A stretch of DNA of 64,000 nucleotides from Culex pipiens pallens (GCF_016801865.2 NC_068938.1:1922001-1986000), one strand, 5' to 3'; positions 33,901-43,533 are shown, numbered from the stretch's first letter. A program made the numbers and translations. Notes: generated by a model from the letters alone, not told the origin.

Positions 33901-36900
33901 CTGGCCACCGACAAGGACTCCGGTCCGAACGCCAAGATCCGGTACACCCTCCTGGGCGAACACTCAGACCGCTTTAACGTCGATCAGGACAGCGGAGAAA
34001 TCACCACGGCCGTTCTACTCGATCGTGAAGACATCCCCCAGTACGCCTTCACCCTGATGGCTCAGGACAGCTCAACAACCGAACCGCGAGCCACCGTTGT
34101 GAACCTCACTATCGCCGTATCCGACGTCAACGACAACAACCCAGCGTTCAGCTCGCCCAACTTCCACGTCAACATCCCCGACCGAATCAAGCGGAACCAG
34201 TTCGTGTTCGGTTCCAAAGCGATCGACCTGGACGAGGGACTCAACTCCAAGATACTGTACTCGATCAGCGGTCCGGACGCGAACAAGTTCCACATCAACG
34301 AGCACACCGGTGTGATCGAGGCTTCCATCGAGCTTTCACTCCCAGGACAAAACGCTGATCGTGTATTCAGCCTGATCATCGAAGCTCGCGATCAAGGCTA
34401 CGAACAAAAGTCAACCCGAAGTGAACTGACGATCGCGCTCAAATCCGCCCATCTCTTCCCGGTGTTTTCGTACCTCTCGGAAACGCAGTTCACACTACCG
34501 GAAAACATAGCGGACGGAAAGATCGTGACCAAAATATCTGCAACGTCCCCGAAAAAGGGTCCAGCAGGAAACATTCGGTACGCGATAGCCGGTGGAAATA
34601 TCGGTGATGCCCTACGAATCGATCCCAACACCGGAGAGGTTGCCGTCAACAAGGGAGGACTGGACTACGAAAGCAACCAACAGTACGAGGTTTGGATCGA
34701 AGCGGCCGACTCGGATAGACCCAGTCTGCGAAGCGTAATGCAGCTGATCATCAATGTTACCGATGCCAACGATAACGCTCCCGTAATGGAGAAGCAGGTT
34801 TATATGGCCGAAGTCATGGAGGAAGAATCCCCCGGATTGTTCGTCACGAAAATACAAGCCACGGACGTGGATTCCGAAGAAAACGGACAAATTACCTACA
34901 GCTTGAAGGACGACTTTGATAGCTTCGAAATCAACAGCGACACTGGAGAAATCTACACCACCACACGACTCGATCGCGAAGATATCCCTAAATACGCTCT
35001 GATTGTCGAAGCAGTTGATCAAGGCGTACCCCAGCTAACCGGAGGTGCCACAGTCCTTGTGAATGTGCTCGACAAAAATGACAATCCACCCAAGTTCACC
35101 CGACTCTTCAGTGTAAACGTAACCGAAAACGCTGAAATTGGAATCTTCGTCATCAAGATCACTTCATCCGACTCAGACATCGGTATCAACGCAAACGCCA
35201 CCTACATCTTCACCGAAAACATTGGAAACAAGTTCCTGATCGACTCGACCACCGGCAACGTAACCGTAGCCGGACACCTTGATCGTGAACAGCAGGACGA
35301 GTACATCCTGAAAGTGGCTGCCGTCGACGGAGCGTGGCGAGCGGAAACCCCCCTCACAATCACCATCCAAGACCAGAACGACAACGCACCAGAGTTCGAG
35401 CACAGCTACTACAGTTTCAACTTCCCAGAGCTTCAAAAACAAGTAACCTTCGTCGGACAAGTGATTGCCACCGATCGCGACAAGCACGGTCCCAACTCGG
35501 TCATCTCGTACTCTCTCCAACAACCCTCGGACATGTTTTCGATCGATCCAGCGACCGGAGAAATCTTCAGCAAGCGCACGATCCACTACAAACACACCCA
35601 AATGGAATCCTCCCCCGAGAACATGTTCAGTCTGACCGTCCTCGCAACGGACAACGGCAAACCTCCGATGTACACCGAGTGTCTGATCAACATCAACGTC
35701 GTTGACGCCAACAACAACCCACCGGTGTTCGCTCAACGGGAGTACCTCGCACCTGCTCCGGAAGGAGCCAACGTCGGGCAGAAGATCACCCAGCTGGTGG
35801 CTCGCGACGAGCTTGACTTTGGTGTCAACGCCGAGATTGAGTACGTCATTGCCGGCGGAAATGGAACGAACCATTTTGTCGTGAGCAAAAACGACGGCTG
35901 GATAGTCGTTAGCAATGCGCTAAACGATAGCCCTGGAAAGGTGTACACGTTGAACGTGCAGGCCATCGATAAGGGAGTTCCACCCCAGCAGGACGAGATC
36001 GTGGTGACCATTGTGATCACCGGGGTGAACAAGTTTGCTCCAGTGTTCCAGAGTCCGTCCTATCAGGTGATCGTGCCGGAGAACGAACCCATCGGATCTA
36101 CGATTTTGACGGTTAGCGCGCCTGATAACGATGATGGTCCCAACGGAATGGTCCGCTACTCAATCCTGGGCGGTAACGAGAGGAAAGAGTTCACGGTTGA
36201 TAGCGTCACCGGTGCGATAACGATCCTGCAACCGCTGGACTACGACATGATTCAAACCTATCAGCTCAACATCACCGCTGAAGATCTCGGATTCAAGCCC
36301 AAGAAATCGATGGCAATGATCACGGTTACCTTGACCGACATCAACGACAACGCACCCACCTTCAACCAAACGGAGTACGATGCATTCATTCCGGAAAATT
36401 CTCCACCAAACACGTTCGTGTACAAGGCGTACGCCAAGGATCGCGATTCGCCGAAAAATGCCATCATCCACTACTCCATCATCGGAGGAACTGGACGGGA
36501 TCTGTTCTCGATCGAAAGTACGACCGGTATCATCAAATCGAAAGCCACCTTCGATTACGAAGAGCAGAACAAGTACACGCTGGACGTGATGGCGATGAAT
36601 CCCGACTCACCCATGAAGAACAAGACCAAGGTGATCGTGCACGTGACCGGTGTAAACGAGTTCTATCCCAAATTCATTCAACCCGTGTTCCACTTTGACG
36701 TATCGGAGTCTGCGGAAGTTGGCTCAAGTGTGGGTTCTATTCAAGCCACCGACAAGGACGCTGGAGAAGATGGTAAGGTGTACTACCTGTTGGTTGGATC
36801 GAGCAATGATAAGGGCTTCAGCATACACCCGGAATCTGGAGTGATGGTAGTGTCGAGGAACTTGGATCGCGAGACTCAGTCGAGAGTTGTGCTGACGGTT

Positions 36901-39900
36901 CTGGCGAAAAACTTTGGAGGTATTCGAGGCAATGATACCGACGAAGCGCAAGTCATCATATCGATCCAGGATGGGAATGACCCACCAGAGTTTCTACTCG
37001 ATTATTACGAGGCTAATGTTTCGGAGGGTGCTCAAGTTGGGACTCGGATCATCAACGTAAAAGCAGTGGATAAAGATGTTCGACCGCAGAACAATCAATT
37101 TACCTATTCCATCATCGGAGGAAACAATGATCATTCGTTCAAGATCGATCCTCAGTCAGGTCAAATTGAAACGTCGAGAATGCTTGATCGCGAAACAACC
37201 CCAACACACAAGCTCATCCTCGGTGCCATCGATACCGGAACTCCACCACAGACGGGAACGACCACCGTGAAAATATCCGTTACGGACATCAACGACAACG
37301 GTCCAACGTTTGACGCCAAGGACACGATCGGATCGGTGCTCGAGAACGAACCTCCAAACACGGTCATCATGACCCTTTCGGCGAGCGATCCGGATCTTCC
37401 ACCGAACGGTGCGCCATTCACGTACAGCTTGATCGGAGGTCGCCACAAGTCGTTGGTAGTGCTGGAGAAACACTCCGGTGTGCTGAAAACGTCCCGCAGC
37501 ATCGATCGCGAGACCACCCCAAAGTTGGATCTGCTGGTGGAAGTGGAGGACAACGGAAAGCCAAAGATGCGAACTCAACATACGATTACGGTGAACGTCG
37601 TGGATCAGAACGATAGTCCATCGACGCCAAGGGTGGTCCATGTGTTGGTGTATGCATTTAACAACCAAATCAACGGGGATATTGCGAACGTACACCCGAA
37701 TGATCCCGACACGACGGGTGACTATCGTTGCAAGATCTTGAGTGACGTTAACAAACGTCCAGTTAGTGCTTTCGCCATTAGCACTGGTTGTAAACTCCGG
37801 TCAACATCCGCCACTCCGAGCAATGGTCATACTTTCTTGGTGTCAGGAAATGACGGTAGACATGCGGACGTCGTATCAACGGTCAGCGTGGAGTTTCTGC
37901 GATTCGACAACGTTACCGTTGAGAACTCCATTACGATTAGAATCGAGAACATGACTAGCAGTCGGTTTTTGGCGAACTTTTACCGCAATGTTGTGGACAT
38001 CTTGAAATCATCGATTGACAACTCGGACGAACTGATTGTCTACAGCTTCCTGGATGATGACAAGGCGATGGACATTACCGTTGCGGTCGCAAGCGGTGCG
38101 AAGGGATTCCGATCAAAGCAGTACGTCGTCGAGCGGTTCAGCAAGAAGCAGGATGCCATCAACTCACTCATTCCGAACTCGAAAATCACCGTTGGATTTA
38201 TCCCGTGTAACGCGAATACCTGTGACAATGGTGGAGTTTGCTCCGAAAGGATAAATGTGTACGAGGACTTTCAGATCACGGATAGCCAATCGTTGGTGTT
38301 TACGTCTCCGCTGGTACGACACGACTTCCATTGCAAGTGTTCCGACGGATACACCGGCCAAAAGTGTGATAAAAGGCAGGATCCTTGTTCGCCGAATCCA
38401 TGCCAAGCGGGTGGGCAGTGCCGTCGACAGGGTTACGATTTCCAGTGTTCTTGTCCGGCAAATCGAGAGGGAAAGTTCTGCCAGCTAGAACGAGGGGACA
38501 TCTGTTCCAGCTCGCCGTGCAAAAACGGTGGTTCCTGCAGGGAAAGTTCGGATGGATCGTCATTCTTCTGCCTGTGCCGTCCCGGCTACCGGGGAAATCA
38601 GTGTGAAGCTGTCGCCGACTCTTGCCGACCAAATCCGTGCCTGCACGGTGGTCTGTGCGTCAGTTTGAAGCCCGGTTACAAGTGCAGCTGCGTTGACGGT
38701 CGATACGGAAGACACTGTGAAAAGACCACCTTTGGATTCAAGGAACTGTCGTACATGGCGTTTCCTGCTCTAGATTCAGCCACAAACGACATTTCGGTGA
38801 TCTTCGCAACAACCAAACCGGATGCGTTGCTGATTTACAACTACGGCATCCAAAGCGGAGGACGGTCGGACTTTGTTGCGATGGAGGTCGTCAACGGTCG
38901 GGCGGTGTTTTCGTACGGAGGTGCCAGGACGGACATCACTTCGCTGGTGGTTGGACAGGGCAGCTCGAGCAGCAACACCATCTCCAACGGTCAGTGGCAC
39001 AAGATTACGGCGACACGCAACGGACGCGTCATGTCGCTGAGCGTGTCCAAATGTACCGAGAATGGAGACTACTGCGAGGACTGCAAGCCGGGAGATTCGA
39101 GCTGCTACGCGGACGATACTGGTCCCACTGGGTAAGATTCTCAGCAATACGAATGAAGGTGGGATAATGTTTGATTTATGCTTATTTCTCTTCTTTTTTG
39201 CAGAACGCTGAACTTCAACAAACACTTCCTACTGGTTGGCGGGTTGGCTTCTGCCGATCCAGTGCTGGAGCGTCCCGGACAGGTCCATTCGGATGATCTG
39301 GTGGGTTGTGTGCACAGCGTTTCCATCAACGGAAGAGCGCTGAACCTGAGCAACCCAATGAAATCGTTTGGCGTTGAATCAACCTGTCGAAGGAACAGCA
39401 ATGGTGGCCCGTGCAGCTTGGGACTTCCGGATGATCCGGCGCAGCCAGTTTGTGGACCATTCGGGCAGTGCATGGATCGTTGGCATACTGCCATGTGCCG
39501 ATGTGGAGGTTCGATACTGTCACCCGACTGTTTGAACTCGCTGGAGCACTATTCGATTGCTGACGGTGGCTTCATTGAGTTTGAAATATCGGAGAAGCAC
39601 AAGCGTATGCAGCTGTTGGAAAACATCTACAGCGGGAAGAACATCTGGAGCTACGACGTAACCCGGAACAAACGCTACTCGATCAAAACGGAAAACATTT
39701 CCAGCTTGACCATTGCAGAAGATCCTCCAAAGTATATGAGTCTTGTGTTTAAGACGAACAAGCCCAACGGTTTGTTGATCTACGCTGCTACCAACAAGCA
39801 CTACACATCGATCGAGCTGAAGAACGGAAAGATCTACTACAGCTCACATCAGGCGTCGTATGTCAATATCTCGGCGACAACACCGGAGAATCTGGCTGAT

Positions 39901-41910
39901 GGTCAGTGGCATAACATTACACTGCAGGCACACAATCGAATTCTGCAAGTGAGTGTGGATGGCAAGAACGTGATTGAAGATCTGGACTCTGCTGGTGTTC
40001 ACGATTTCCTCGATCCGTATTTGACGGTTCTGTCGATTGGAAACGTGCGTCGTGAGCTCTTTGCGAATGAAGTGATGCCCGCATTCTTCCAAGGATGTTT
40101 GGCGAACTTTACGATCAACAATGAGATTCAACCATTCAACGGGTCCGGAAGCATCTTCAAAAAGGTTATCCACAGAGGAAATGTTGTCCCGGGCTGCTTG
40201 CTAGCCGGGTTGGGAGCTGCTCAAGTTACCGATCCACTGAGCATTGGAATCACGCTGGTCATTGTGTTCTTTGTGGTGTTGCTGGTGGCAATCTTTCTAT
40301 CGTTCCTGGTATTTCGTCTGCGGAAACAGCACAAGGAGAAGAGTGGCGGACTCGGAGGTCCCCCTACAATGCATACCAAGCAGAACGGAGGATCAACGCT
40401 TCTGAGTACGTCGCAGCTGGTATCTTCTGGTGTGCACAACGACATTGGAAGAGGTATGCACGTGAACGATCTGTCGGTAGTGGGGTATCATTCGGATAAC
40501 GCTGATATGCTGCGCGGGGTTGGTGGACATCACTTGGTTGGCCCGGAGCTGATTTCGAAAAAGTACAAAGAAAGAGACATAAACAGTGGTGAGCCGCAGA
40601 GACCACAGCGTCCGGATATCATAGAGCGAGAGGTGGTCAGCAAGAGTCCACCGCTGAGGGAGGATCATCATCCTCCACTGCCTCCACCAAGTCAGTCGCA
40701 TCATGCCCATGATCATACGAATCCTGTTGATCTGGGTTCTGAGTATCCAGAGCATTACGACTTGGAGAACGCCAGCTCGATCGCTCCGTCGGACATCGAT
40801 ATCGTTTACCACTACAAGGGATACCGCGAGGCAGGTGGAGTTCGCAAGTACAAAGCTACTCCGCCACCTGTGGCTACCTATACGCACCACAAGCACCAAA
40901 CATCCGCCCAGCAGCAGCATCGACACTCTCCGCACCATGCAGGTCCGTACGCTCCGAGAGTGCCACCGCAAGCTAGTCAACCACCTCCTTCAAACACACC
41001 TCGACCACATCAGACAACTCCACTGGCACGACTATCGCCCAGTTCCGAGCTCAGCTCTCAACAGCCTCGTATTCTAACGCTGCACGACATTTCGGGGAAG
41101 CCGCTGCAGAGTGCCCTTTTAGCGACCACTTCAAGTTCCGGAGGCGTCGGTAAGGACGCTCTGCACAGCAACAGCGAGCGAAGTCTCAACAGTCCGGTGA
41201 TGAGCCAGCTGTCCGGACAGAGTTCGAGTGCTAGTCGAAAGAACCCGGGGGTTCCACAGCAACCACAGAACGTCAACTCTGTGGTGCCGGGACCGATGGG
41301 ACTGACAGCGGAGGAAATCGAGCGACTAAATTCGCGTCCAAGGACGTCGAGTCTGGTTTCGACTCTGGATGCGGTCAGCAGTAGTAGTGAAGCTCCACGA
41401 GTCACGGCTCCTCATCTGACGCACATGCATCACTCACCCGCGGTTGATGCGCACAGCTCAACGTCTACGGACGAGAGTGGCAACGATAGTTTCACCTGTT
41501 CGGAGATCGAGTACGACAACAACAGCATGAACGGCGACAACAAGTACAGCAAGAGTCGTGACGAGGGCAACCGACGGGGAGTCAACGACAACAACAACAG
41601 CAACAAGCCCCCGCACATGCCTCCGTCTTCGTACGACGGGTTCGACTCTTCGTTCCGGGGATCGCTGAGCACGCTGGTCGCTTCGGACGACGATCTGTCC
41701 ACGCACATGGTGGGAATGTACCGCCAGCCAAACGGAGCGTCCCCCTCGGCCACCGGATGGGACTACCTGCTCAACTGGGGACCCAATTTCGAGAGCCTGA
41801 TGGGCGTGTTCAAGGACATTGCCGAACTGCCGGACACTGTCAACGGGCGGGTGCCGACTTCGCTCCGGATACCAGCCGGCGTGCAGAAGCCCTCCGAGGA
41901 GTACGTGTAG
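9731..41910 (+). CDS. ft: protocadherin Fat (3' part of gene, five exons)
   Basis: A giant atypical cadherin of the Fat family, a cell-surface receptor whose known partner is Dachsous, acting in planar cell polarity and Hippo growth control. Exons 9731-9918, 9991-10407, 11206-11722, 33761-39131 and 39204-41910 join in one frame (junction phases 0, 0, 1, 2), giving about 3066 residues to the TAG at 41908-41910. In order: about 16 cadherin junctions (DxNDN-type motifs roughly every 105 residues), a divergent membrane-distal spacer, four EGF-like repeats, LamG, EGF, LamG, one membrane helix (40243-40314) and a ~530-residue tail. The tail motif SSIAPSDIDIVYHYKGYR and a C-terminal EEYV match Fat/FAT4 rather than Fat2/kugelei. 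The N-terminal half is upstream of the window. A 22-kb intron (11723-33760) is packed with transposons. Confidence 0.93.
9991..10407 (+). CDS. ft: fat exon: cadherin repeats
   Basis: Separated from the previous exon by a 72-bp intron with GTGAGT and GTCGCAG ends. It carries LKDVNDLAPEF and VLDENDNSPIF calcium-binding junctions with a full repeat between them, and ends at CTGCAG before GTAAGT in phase 0. Confidence 0.93.
10408..11205 (+). other. fat intron, 798 bp
   Basis: Bounded by GTAAGT and CCCGCAG. No mobile element or RNA gene is recognisable inside. Confidence 0.85.
11206..11722 (+). CDS. ft: fat exon: cadherin repeats
   Basis: Starts VSATDIDEGANGRVRFSI and contains the junction TDINDNPPTF, then most of the next repeat. 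It ends ACC G before GTGAGT at 11723, so the split glycine codon is completed by the exon at 33761. Usage is very G+C-rich at third positions compared with the large downstream exon. Confidence 0.93.
12261..13137. mobile_element. pogo-like (Tc1/mariner) MITE, copy 1
   Basis: The left end is CAGTCCAGACTCGATTATCC and the right end a diverged inverted copy ending ...GAGTCTAGACTG. TA dinucleotides flank it at 12259-12260 and 13138-13139. Repeats of TTATCCGAAG lie inside the right end. The interior (877 bp) is AT-rich and non-coding, and shares a CCAAGATGGCGG-like patch in inverse orientation with the shorter copy at 50086-50518. CAGT ends, CGATTATCCG and TA duplication are pogo/Tigger features. 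Confidence 0.8.
13140..19023. other. fat intron segment, mostly unique
   Basis: Alternates between G+C-richer islands (about 13555-14910 and 17280-18900) and AT-rich stretches (about 14920-17280). A CAG-type triplet run lies at 17747-17768 and a short TAATG repeat at 16446-16465. No coding exon is seen: the fat exons on either side already join in phase. The richer islands could hold enhancers, but nothing in the sequence proves it. Confidence 0.5.
16735..17105 (+). repeat. dispersed diverged repeat (family also at 50555-50850 and 54480-54860)
   Basis: Shares short blocks with the other two sites: CATCATTAGTTT, CTGTATCTCGAGAAG, TTTTCTGATCGATT and surrounding A/T context. At 50555-50850 the match is in reverse orientation. 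Terminal structures are not visible, so the element class is unknown. Confidence 0.45.
19035..19419 (+). mobile_element. dimeric tRNA-derived SINE (Twin-like)
   Basis: The insertion is flanked by a perfect 11-bp duplication, ATACTAACAAC, at 19024-19034 and 19420-19430. Unit 1 has an A box around TGGTGTAGGGGTAAGCG and a B box GGTTCGATCCC, resembling a Glu(CTC)-type tRNA. Unit 2 has TTAGCTCAGTCCAGGTGG and a B box GTTCGAATCCC. The tail is ...TTTGATTTGATTTTTT. A SINE made of two tRNA-like units (Twin) is known from Culex pipiens; there the units were assigned to tRNA-Arg, so family identity needs checking. It is not a functional tRNA gene: the stems are imperfect and it is fused to a tail. Confidence 0.85.
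19431..20347. other. fat intron segment
   Basis: AT-rich unique sequence. No feature recognised. Confidence 0.6.
20967..21181 (+). mobile_element. possible solo LTR (copia/BEL-like)
   Basis: Begins TGTTGGGACGG, contains GAATAAAGATCT (polyadenylation-like) near the middle and ends CAATCAATCAACA, the TG...CA layout of a short LTR. I could not find a matching 5-bp duplication in the flanks, and there is no internal region, so the call is tentative. Confidence 0.35.
21235..21335. repeat. imperfect ~100-bp inverted repeat
   Basis: TTGCAAAAAGAGGATTTTTT and CAGCAC on the left pair with GTGCTGAAAAAATC and TTTTGCAA on the right. A second stem, ATTTATCCAAC / GTTGGATAAAT, closes around a 12-nt loop. 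It could form a long hairpin in DNA or RNA. Confidence 0.8.
22088..26459. other. fat intron segment, mostly unique
   Basis: AT-rich at both ends with a G+C-richer centre (about 22610-24840). It holds simple tracts only: a C run at 22918-22937, GTT repeats near 23083 and CGA-type triplets near 23846. Around 25900-26060 it shares a CTCCGGTACCAGATT block with 50555-50640. No exon or RNA gene is supported. Confidence 0.5.
26480..26575. repeat. long palindrome with GCGTCTCCAT core
   Basis: ATGGAGACGCATGGTGCTT at 26514 pairs with AAAGCACCATGCGTCTCCAT ending at 26573, a near-perfect ~60-bp palindrome. A further GTCTCCATGATAG on the left pairs with the middle. The same core recurs at 27899-28290. 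Confidence 0.85.
26576..27898. other. fat intron segment
   Basis: Unique, G+C-richer from about 26800 to 27660. No recognisable gene. A CAT triplet run lies at about 27306-27326. Confidence 0.5.
27899..28290. repeat. three degenerate tandem hairpin units with GCGTCTCCAT / ATGGAGACGC stems
   Basis: The core GTCTCCAT occurs at 27907, 28087 and 28233. Each is followed 20-30 nt later by its inverted partner (ATCGATGGAGACGC, CTTGATGGAGAATC, TTCGATGGAAACGC), then GGT(A/T)GTTCAAA-like sequence. TTTAGTGTA precedes the second arm in two units. Spacing is 180 and 146 bp, so it is a degenerate tandem repeat whose units each fold. No known element name is recognised. Confidence 0.7.
28656..28661 (-). 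terminator. polyadenylation signal of the retroposon
   Basis: AATAAA on the minus strand, 22 nt upstream of the A7 tail that abuts the target duplication. Confidence 0.7.
28692..30042. mobile_element. 1.35-kb foldback (palindromic) TIR element
   Basis: The left arm 28692-29333 and right arm 29410-30042 are near-identical inverted copies (about 640 bp each) around a 76-bp loop. The ends are GGGTAATTCTC and its complement. ATTT flanks both sides (28688-28691, 30043-30046), a likely 4-bp duplication. Matching 71-codon frames run outward in both arms but lack any recognisable domain. The element sits in the 3' UTR of the retroposon, so it inserted later. Confidence 0.85.
30272..31495 (-). CDS. 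Jockey-clade retrotransposon ORF1 protein (Gag-like, zinc knuckles)
   Basis: An intact 407-residue frame. The N-terminus is basic (KKKRRS, possible nuclear localisation). Residues about 60-205 form the region that precedes the knuckles in Jockey/X-element ORF1 proteins (PRE_C2HC type). Three zinc knuckles follow: CSNCLQFGHGGRNC (223-236), CATCGGEHKTQAC (242-254) and CFNCGGDHSTKNRSC (265-279). The C-terminal part is Pro/Gln-rich with a possible short helix. Such proteins bind element RNA and act as nucleic-acid chaperones. The start ATG at 31495 has a good context (CAAAAATG). The frame ends at 30272 with no ORF2 behind it. Confidence 0.9.
   Translation of the reverse strand: MPHGKKKRRSSPAGSADLKKLKNAEALPAKPGSLSKDAQKLSGNQFATLPVDVSEKEEFERREKLPPIFVKTSSSDSVRKWLTGFIKSGALRASIRLCADGLKILLPTRKDYNYVRDFLNNTKIEYYSHDDPGKRPMKQVLRGLYDMDVSVLKEELKTLKLNVIEVFKMTRHNKDIKYRDQLYLVHLEKGSTTPSELKAVRAIFNIIVTWERYRPVHRDVTQCSNCLQFGHGGRNCFIKSRCATCGGEHKTQACNTINENIEAKCFNCGGDHSTKNRSCPKRAEFVKIRQQATTRHQPNRRKTPPAYTDVDFPALASPGAGSVRVVPNLQPLPLNQRQRVAENTTPPGFSQQPRENQPASTGEGSSDLFSPQELLNIFIEMTTTLRGCKTRQEQVRTLGAFILKYSS
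31536..31572 (-). promoter_or_regulatory. internal Pol II promoter of the retroposon (Inr + DPE)
   Basis: On the minus strand the element begins GACAGTCTGCG. Taking the A of CAGT (31569) as +1, AGACGTG falls exactly at +28 to +34 (31542-31536) and matches the downstream promoter element consensus RGWCGTG at every position. TATA-less Inr/DPE promoters at the 5' end are established for Jockey-clade elements. Confidence 0.75.
31586..33760 (+). other. fat intron segment ending in the acceptor at 33759-33760
   Basis: G+C-richer unique sequence with several open but domain-less frames. A degraded zinc-knuckle fragment is noted separately at 32220-32340. It ends with a pyrimidine tract and TTCCCCAG. 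Confidence 0.55.
32220..32340 (+). pseudogene. possible decayed Jockey ORF1 zinc-knuckle fragment
   Basis: The + strand translation contains RNCKPHVKCADCKGNETANF, resembling successive knuckles of Jockey/X-element ORF1 proteins (NCK..VKCA..H..C, C..C.GN..AN). The surrounding frame shows no other conserved region and the histidine positions are lost, so this would be a short remnant. A chance match cannot be excluded. Confidence 0.35.
33761..39131 (+). CDS. ft: fat large exon: cadherin repeats, EGF repeats, first half of LamG1
   Basis: Starts GATCACC... after TTCCCCAG, completing the Gly codon split at 11722. Thirteen cadherin junctions follow at about 315-nt spacing (for example DMNDHSPEF 33808, SDVNDNNPAF 34120, TDANDNAPV 34759, TDINDNAPTF 36335, VDQNDSPS 37598). 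Three junctions lack the acidic core (see findings). A cadherin-free spacer covers about 37630-38190. EGF-like repeats begin near 38202, 38379, 38496 and 38616; the first has a long insertion between its third and fourth cysteines. LamG1 begins near 38730. The exon ends ACT GG before GTAAGA, phase 2. A single 5.4-kb exon holding this much is notable next to the small upstream exons. Confidence 0.95.
39204..41910 (+). CDS. ft: fat last exon: LamG1 end, EGF, LamG2, membrane helix, cytoplasmic tail
   Basis: A 72-bp intron with TTTTTTGCAG precedes it. The exon completes LamG1 (to about 39400), then has one EGF-like unit (CGPFGQC...CRCGG, about 39415-39540) and LamG2 (about 39570-40195). The helix IGITLVIVFFVVLLVAIFLS is followed by the basic stop-transfer RLRKQHKEK. 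The ~530-residue tail has His/Pro-rich stretches, the conserved SSIAPSDIDIVYHYKGYR (40771-40824), Ser-rich segments that could be phosphorylated, and a conserved C-terminal block starting WDYLLNWGPNFESL (about 41758) and ending EEYV, a possible PDZ ligand. In flies the Fat tail carries the growth and polarity outputs. Stop TAG at 41908-41910. Confidence 0.95.
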
Positions 41911-42702
41911 AAGCTGAAATAGCATGTAAATACAAGCCGACTACTGAATTTTAATTAGACGATTAGTTAGCAGAAAGGAAGGGACGACGAAGCGACGAAT
42001 ACAACACTTGCCACAGTCATTGTGTGTAAATTTTTTGCAATTGCCTTGTATCAAGGTACAACCTCGAGTATAGGAGAAAGGTGGATGAGAGTTCTACTTT
42101 TGTTTTAAGAAACCGCGACTGAGAATGTGTGTTTGTGTGTAAGATAGAGAAGAAACCTATGTGTAGTAATAGCGCCATCTACAGGAAAAACAAACAGTTC
42201 ATTTTAAGTAGAAGCAGAAGAAGAAAGAGCTACAACATTTGTACGTATAGCTTAAAGTGAAGGTCCTCCAAATGTGCATTTATTACCATGACTTTCATGT
42301 TTCCTCTCTCCTTAATCCGCGACAGCCGCGTGTGTGCAACCTTGCACACCCGGAAACAGATTCAGTGCTATGTTTTTCATTTTAGTGTGTAGAAAATGTG
42401 GCGGAGTTGTAAAATGTAAATAGAAGGAAGAAATCAACTGGGATCACGAGGGAGAGAAAATTGTTGTAAACCATCTTGCCATATGCTTTTAAACACAAAC
42501 AATCCTACATCCATGTGAATGGCTGAGCAACCCCTGAGCTGTTGCAATAATTTCGTCCCTTAGAAGTAGAACATTTTTAAAGATACAATTCAGTAACACA
42601 ATATTCGCAAAACATGACTTCCAAATGAGACTGTTTTTAACTTGTAATAGATCGAATAAGTTTTAGTCACTAAGTTTTAACCTGTAGGCTAACTTGTTTT
42701 TA

Positions 42703-42708
42703 AATAAA
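42703..42708 (+). terminator. polyadenylation signal, proximal
   Basis: AATAAA in the fat 3' UTR, about 0.8 kb after the stop codon. Confidence 0.55.
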
Positions 42709-42861
42709 CAAATTGAGTAATTCAAAATTCATTTGTACAAATACGGATAACGATTCTTTTAGGCGTACAACTCGGCAATTAAACAATTTGTACATACTCT
42801 AGTAACAAATCAACTGGATTCTAGTGAAATGAAATTCTGTAAATTTTAAACAAAAGCAGGA

Positions 42862-42867
42862 AATAAA
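42862..42867 (+). terminator. polyadenylation signal, distal
   Basis: A second AATAAA, 159 nt after the first. Use of one or both would give alternative 3' ends. Confidence 0.5.
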
Positions 42868-42885
42868 TGTTAACTATAAAAGAAA

Positions 42886-43533
42886 CCTCCACAAATCGAT
42901 GCACTTATCACCTCCACATTCCCCGGAAATCGCCGATGACCTCAACATTCATTCAACCAACATTTCTCCCCGATGCTATCTCCGACAACCTGCCGTTTGT
43001 TTGATTTTTCTCCCCCTCCGCGTGTTCGCGCTTCGACTCGTCCAATTCATTCATTGTTGCGGTGAATCCACCAGTGGTTCCACCTCCTTCTCCTTCTCCA
43101 CTTGACGGGTTAATAGCGTTATAATAGTACACTTCCACACACCGTATCGTCGTCGTCCACTTTGGAATGTAGGTTAAGTTGGAGCTTTCGAACAAAACAA
43201 TCTCCACTGGGAAGATGCCGCCGCTGGCCGGTTGTCCCTGGTAACCCGTGGGGTCACAACAAAGAACCCTCCCGACGCATGCCCACGGCGTAGACCCCAC
43301 CGTGGAGGACCAGGTTCTCGAAGATTTGTATTGTTCGGGTGCTGTCTGTCGTACGCGTTGTTCCGAGCGGGCCAGAGTGCCAAAATTTTTCCCCCCTGAG
43401 TATTCATCGCGTGTAACTTGAGGTGTTCGGTGTTTGGTAATCTCCCCTTTTGGAAGGGGTCGTGAAGTTTTGTGCGAAATATGCGTTTGTGATTTTGAGA
43501 AGAAGTGCACGAAAGGATTACACAGTTGCAAAA
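42886..43533 (+). other. intergenic spacer and 5' UTR of the TOG-domain gene
   Basis: About 650 bp between the fat 3' end and the next ATG in tandem orientation. It is G+C-richer than the fat 3' UTR. No TATA box is obvious; the promoter of the second gene must lie here unless it has an upstream non-coding exon that I cannot see. Confidence 0.55.

Larger units (their letters stand above)
41911..42885 (+). other. fat 3' UTR
   Basis: Non-coding sequence after the stop, AT-rich, with two AATAAA signals. The transcript end is inferred to lie 15-30 nt after one of them. Confidence 0.7.

Noticed and set aside
37156..37695. 179-codon minus-strand frame opposite fat
   Set aside because: It lies antisense to the strongly supported cadherin exon with no independent features.
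43450..43533. N-terminal extension of the TOG protein from 43450
   Set aside because: The codon at 43450 is TTG. The first in-frame ATG is at 43534 with a good context.
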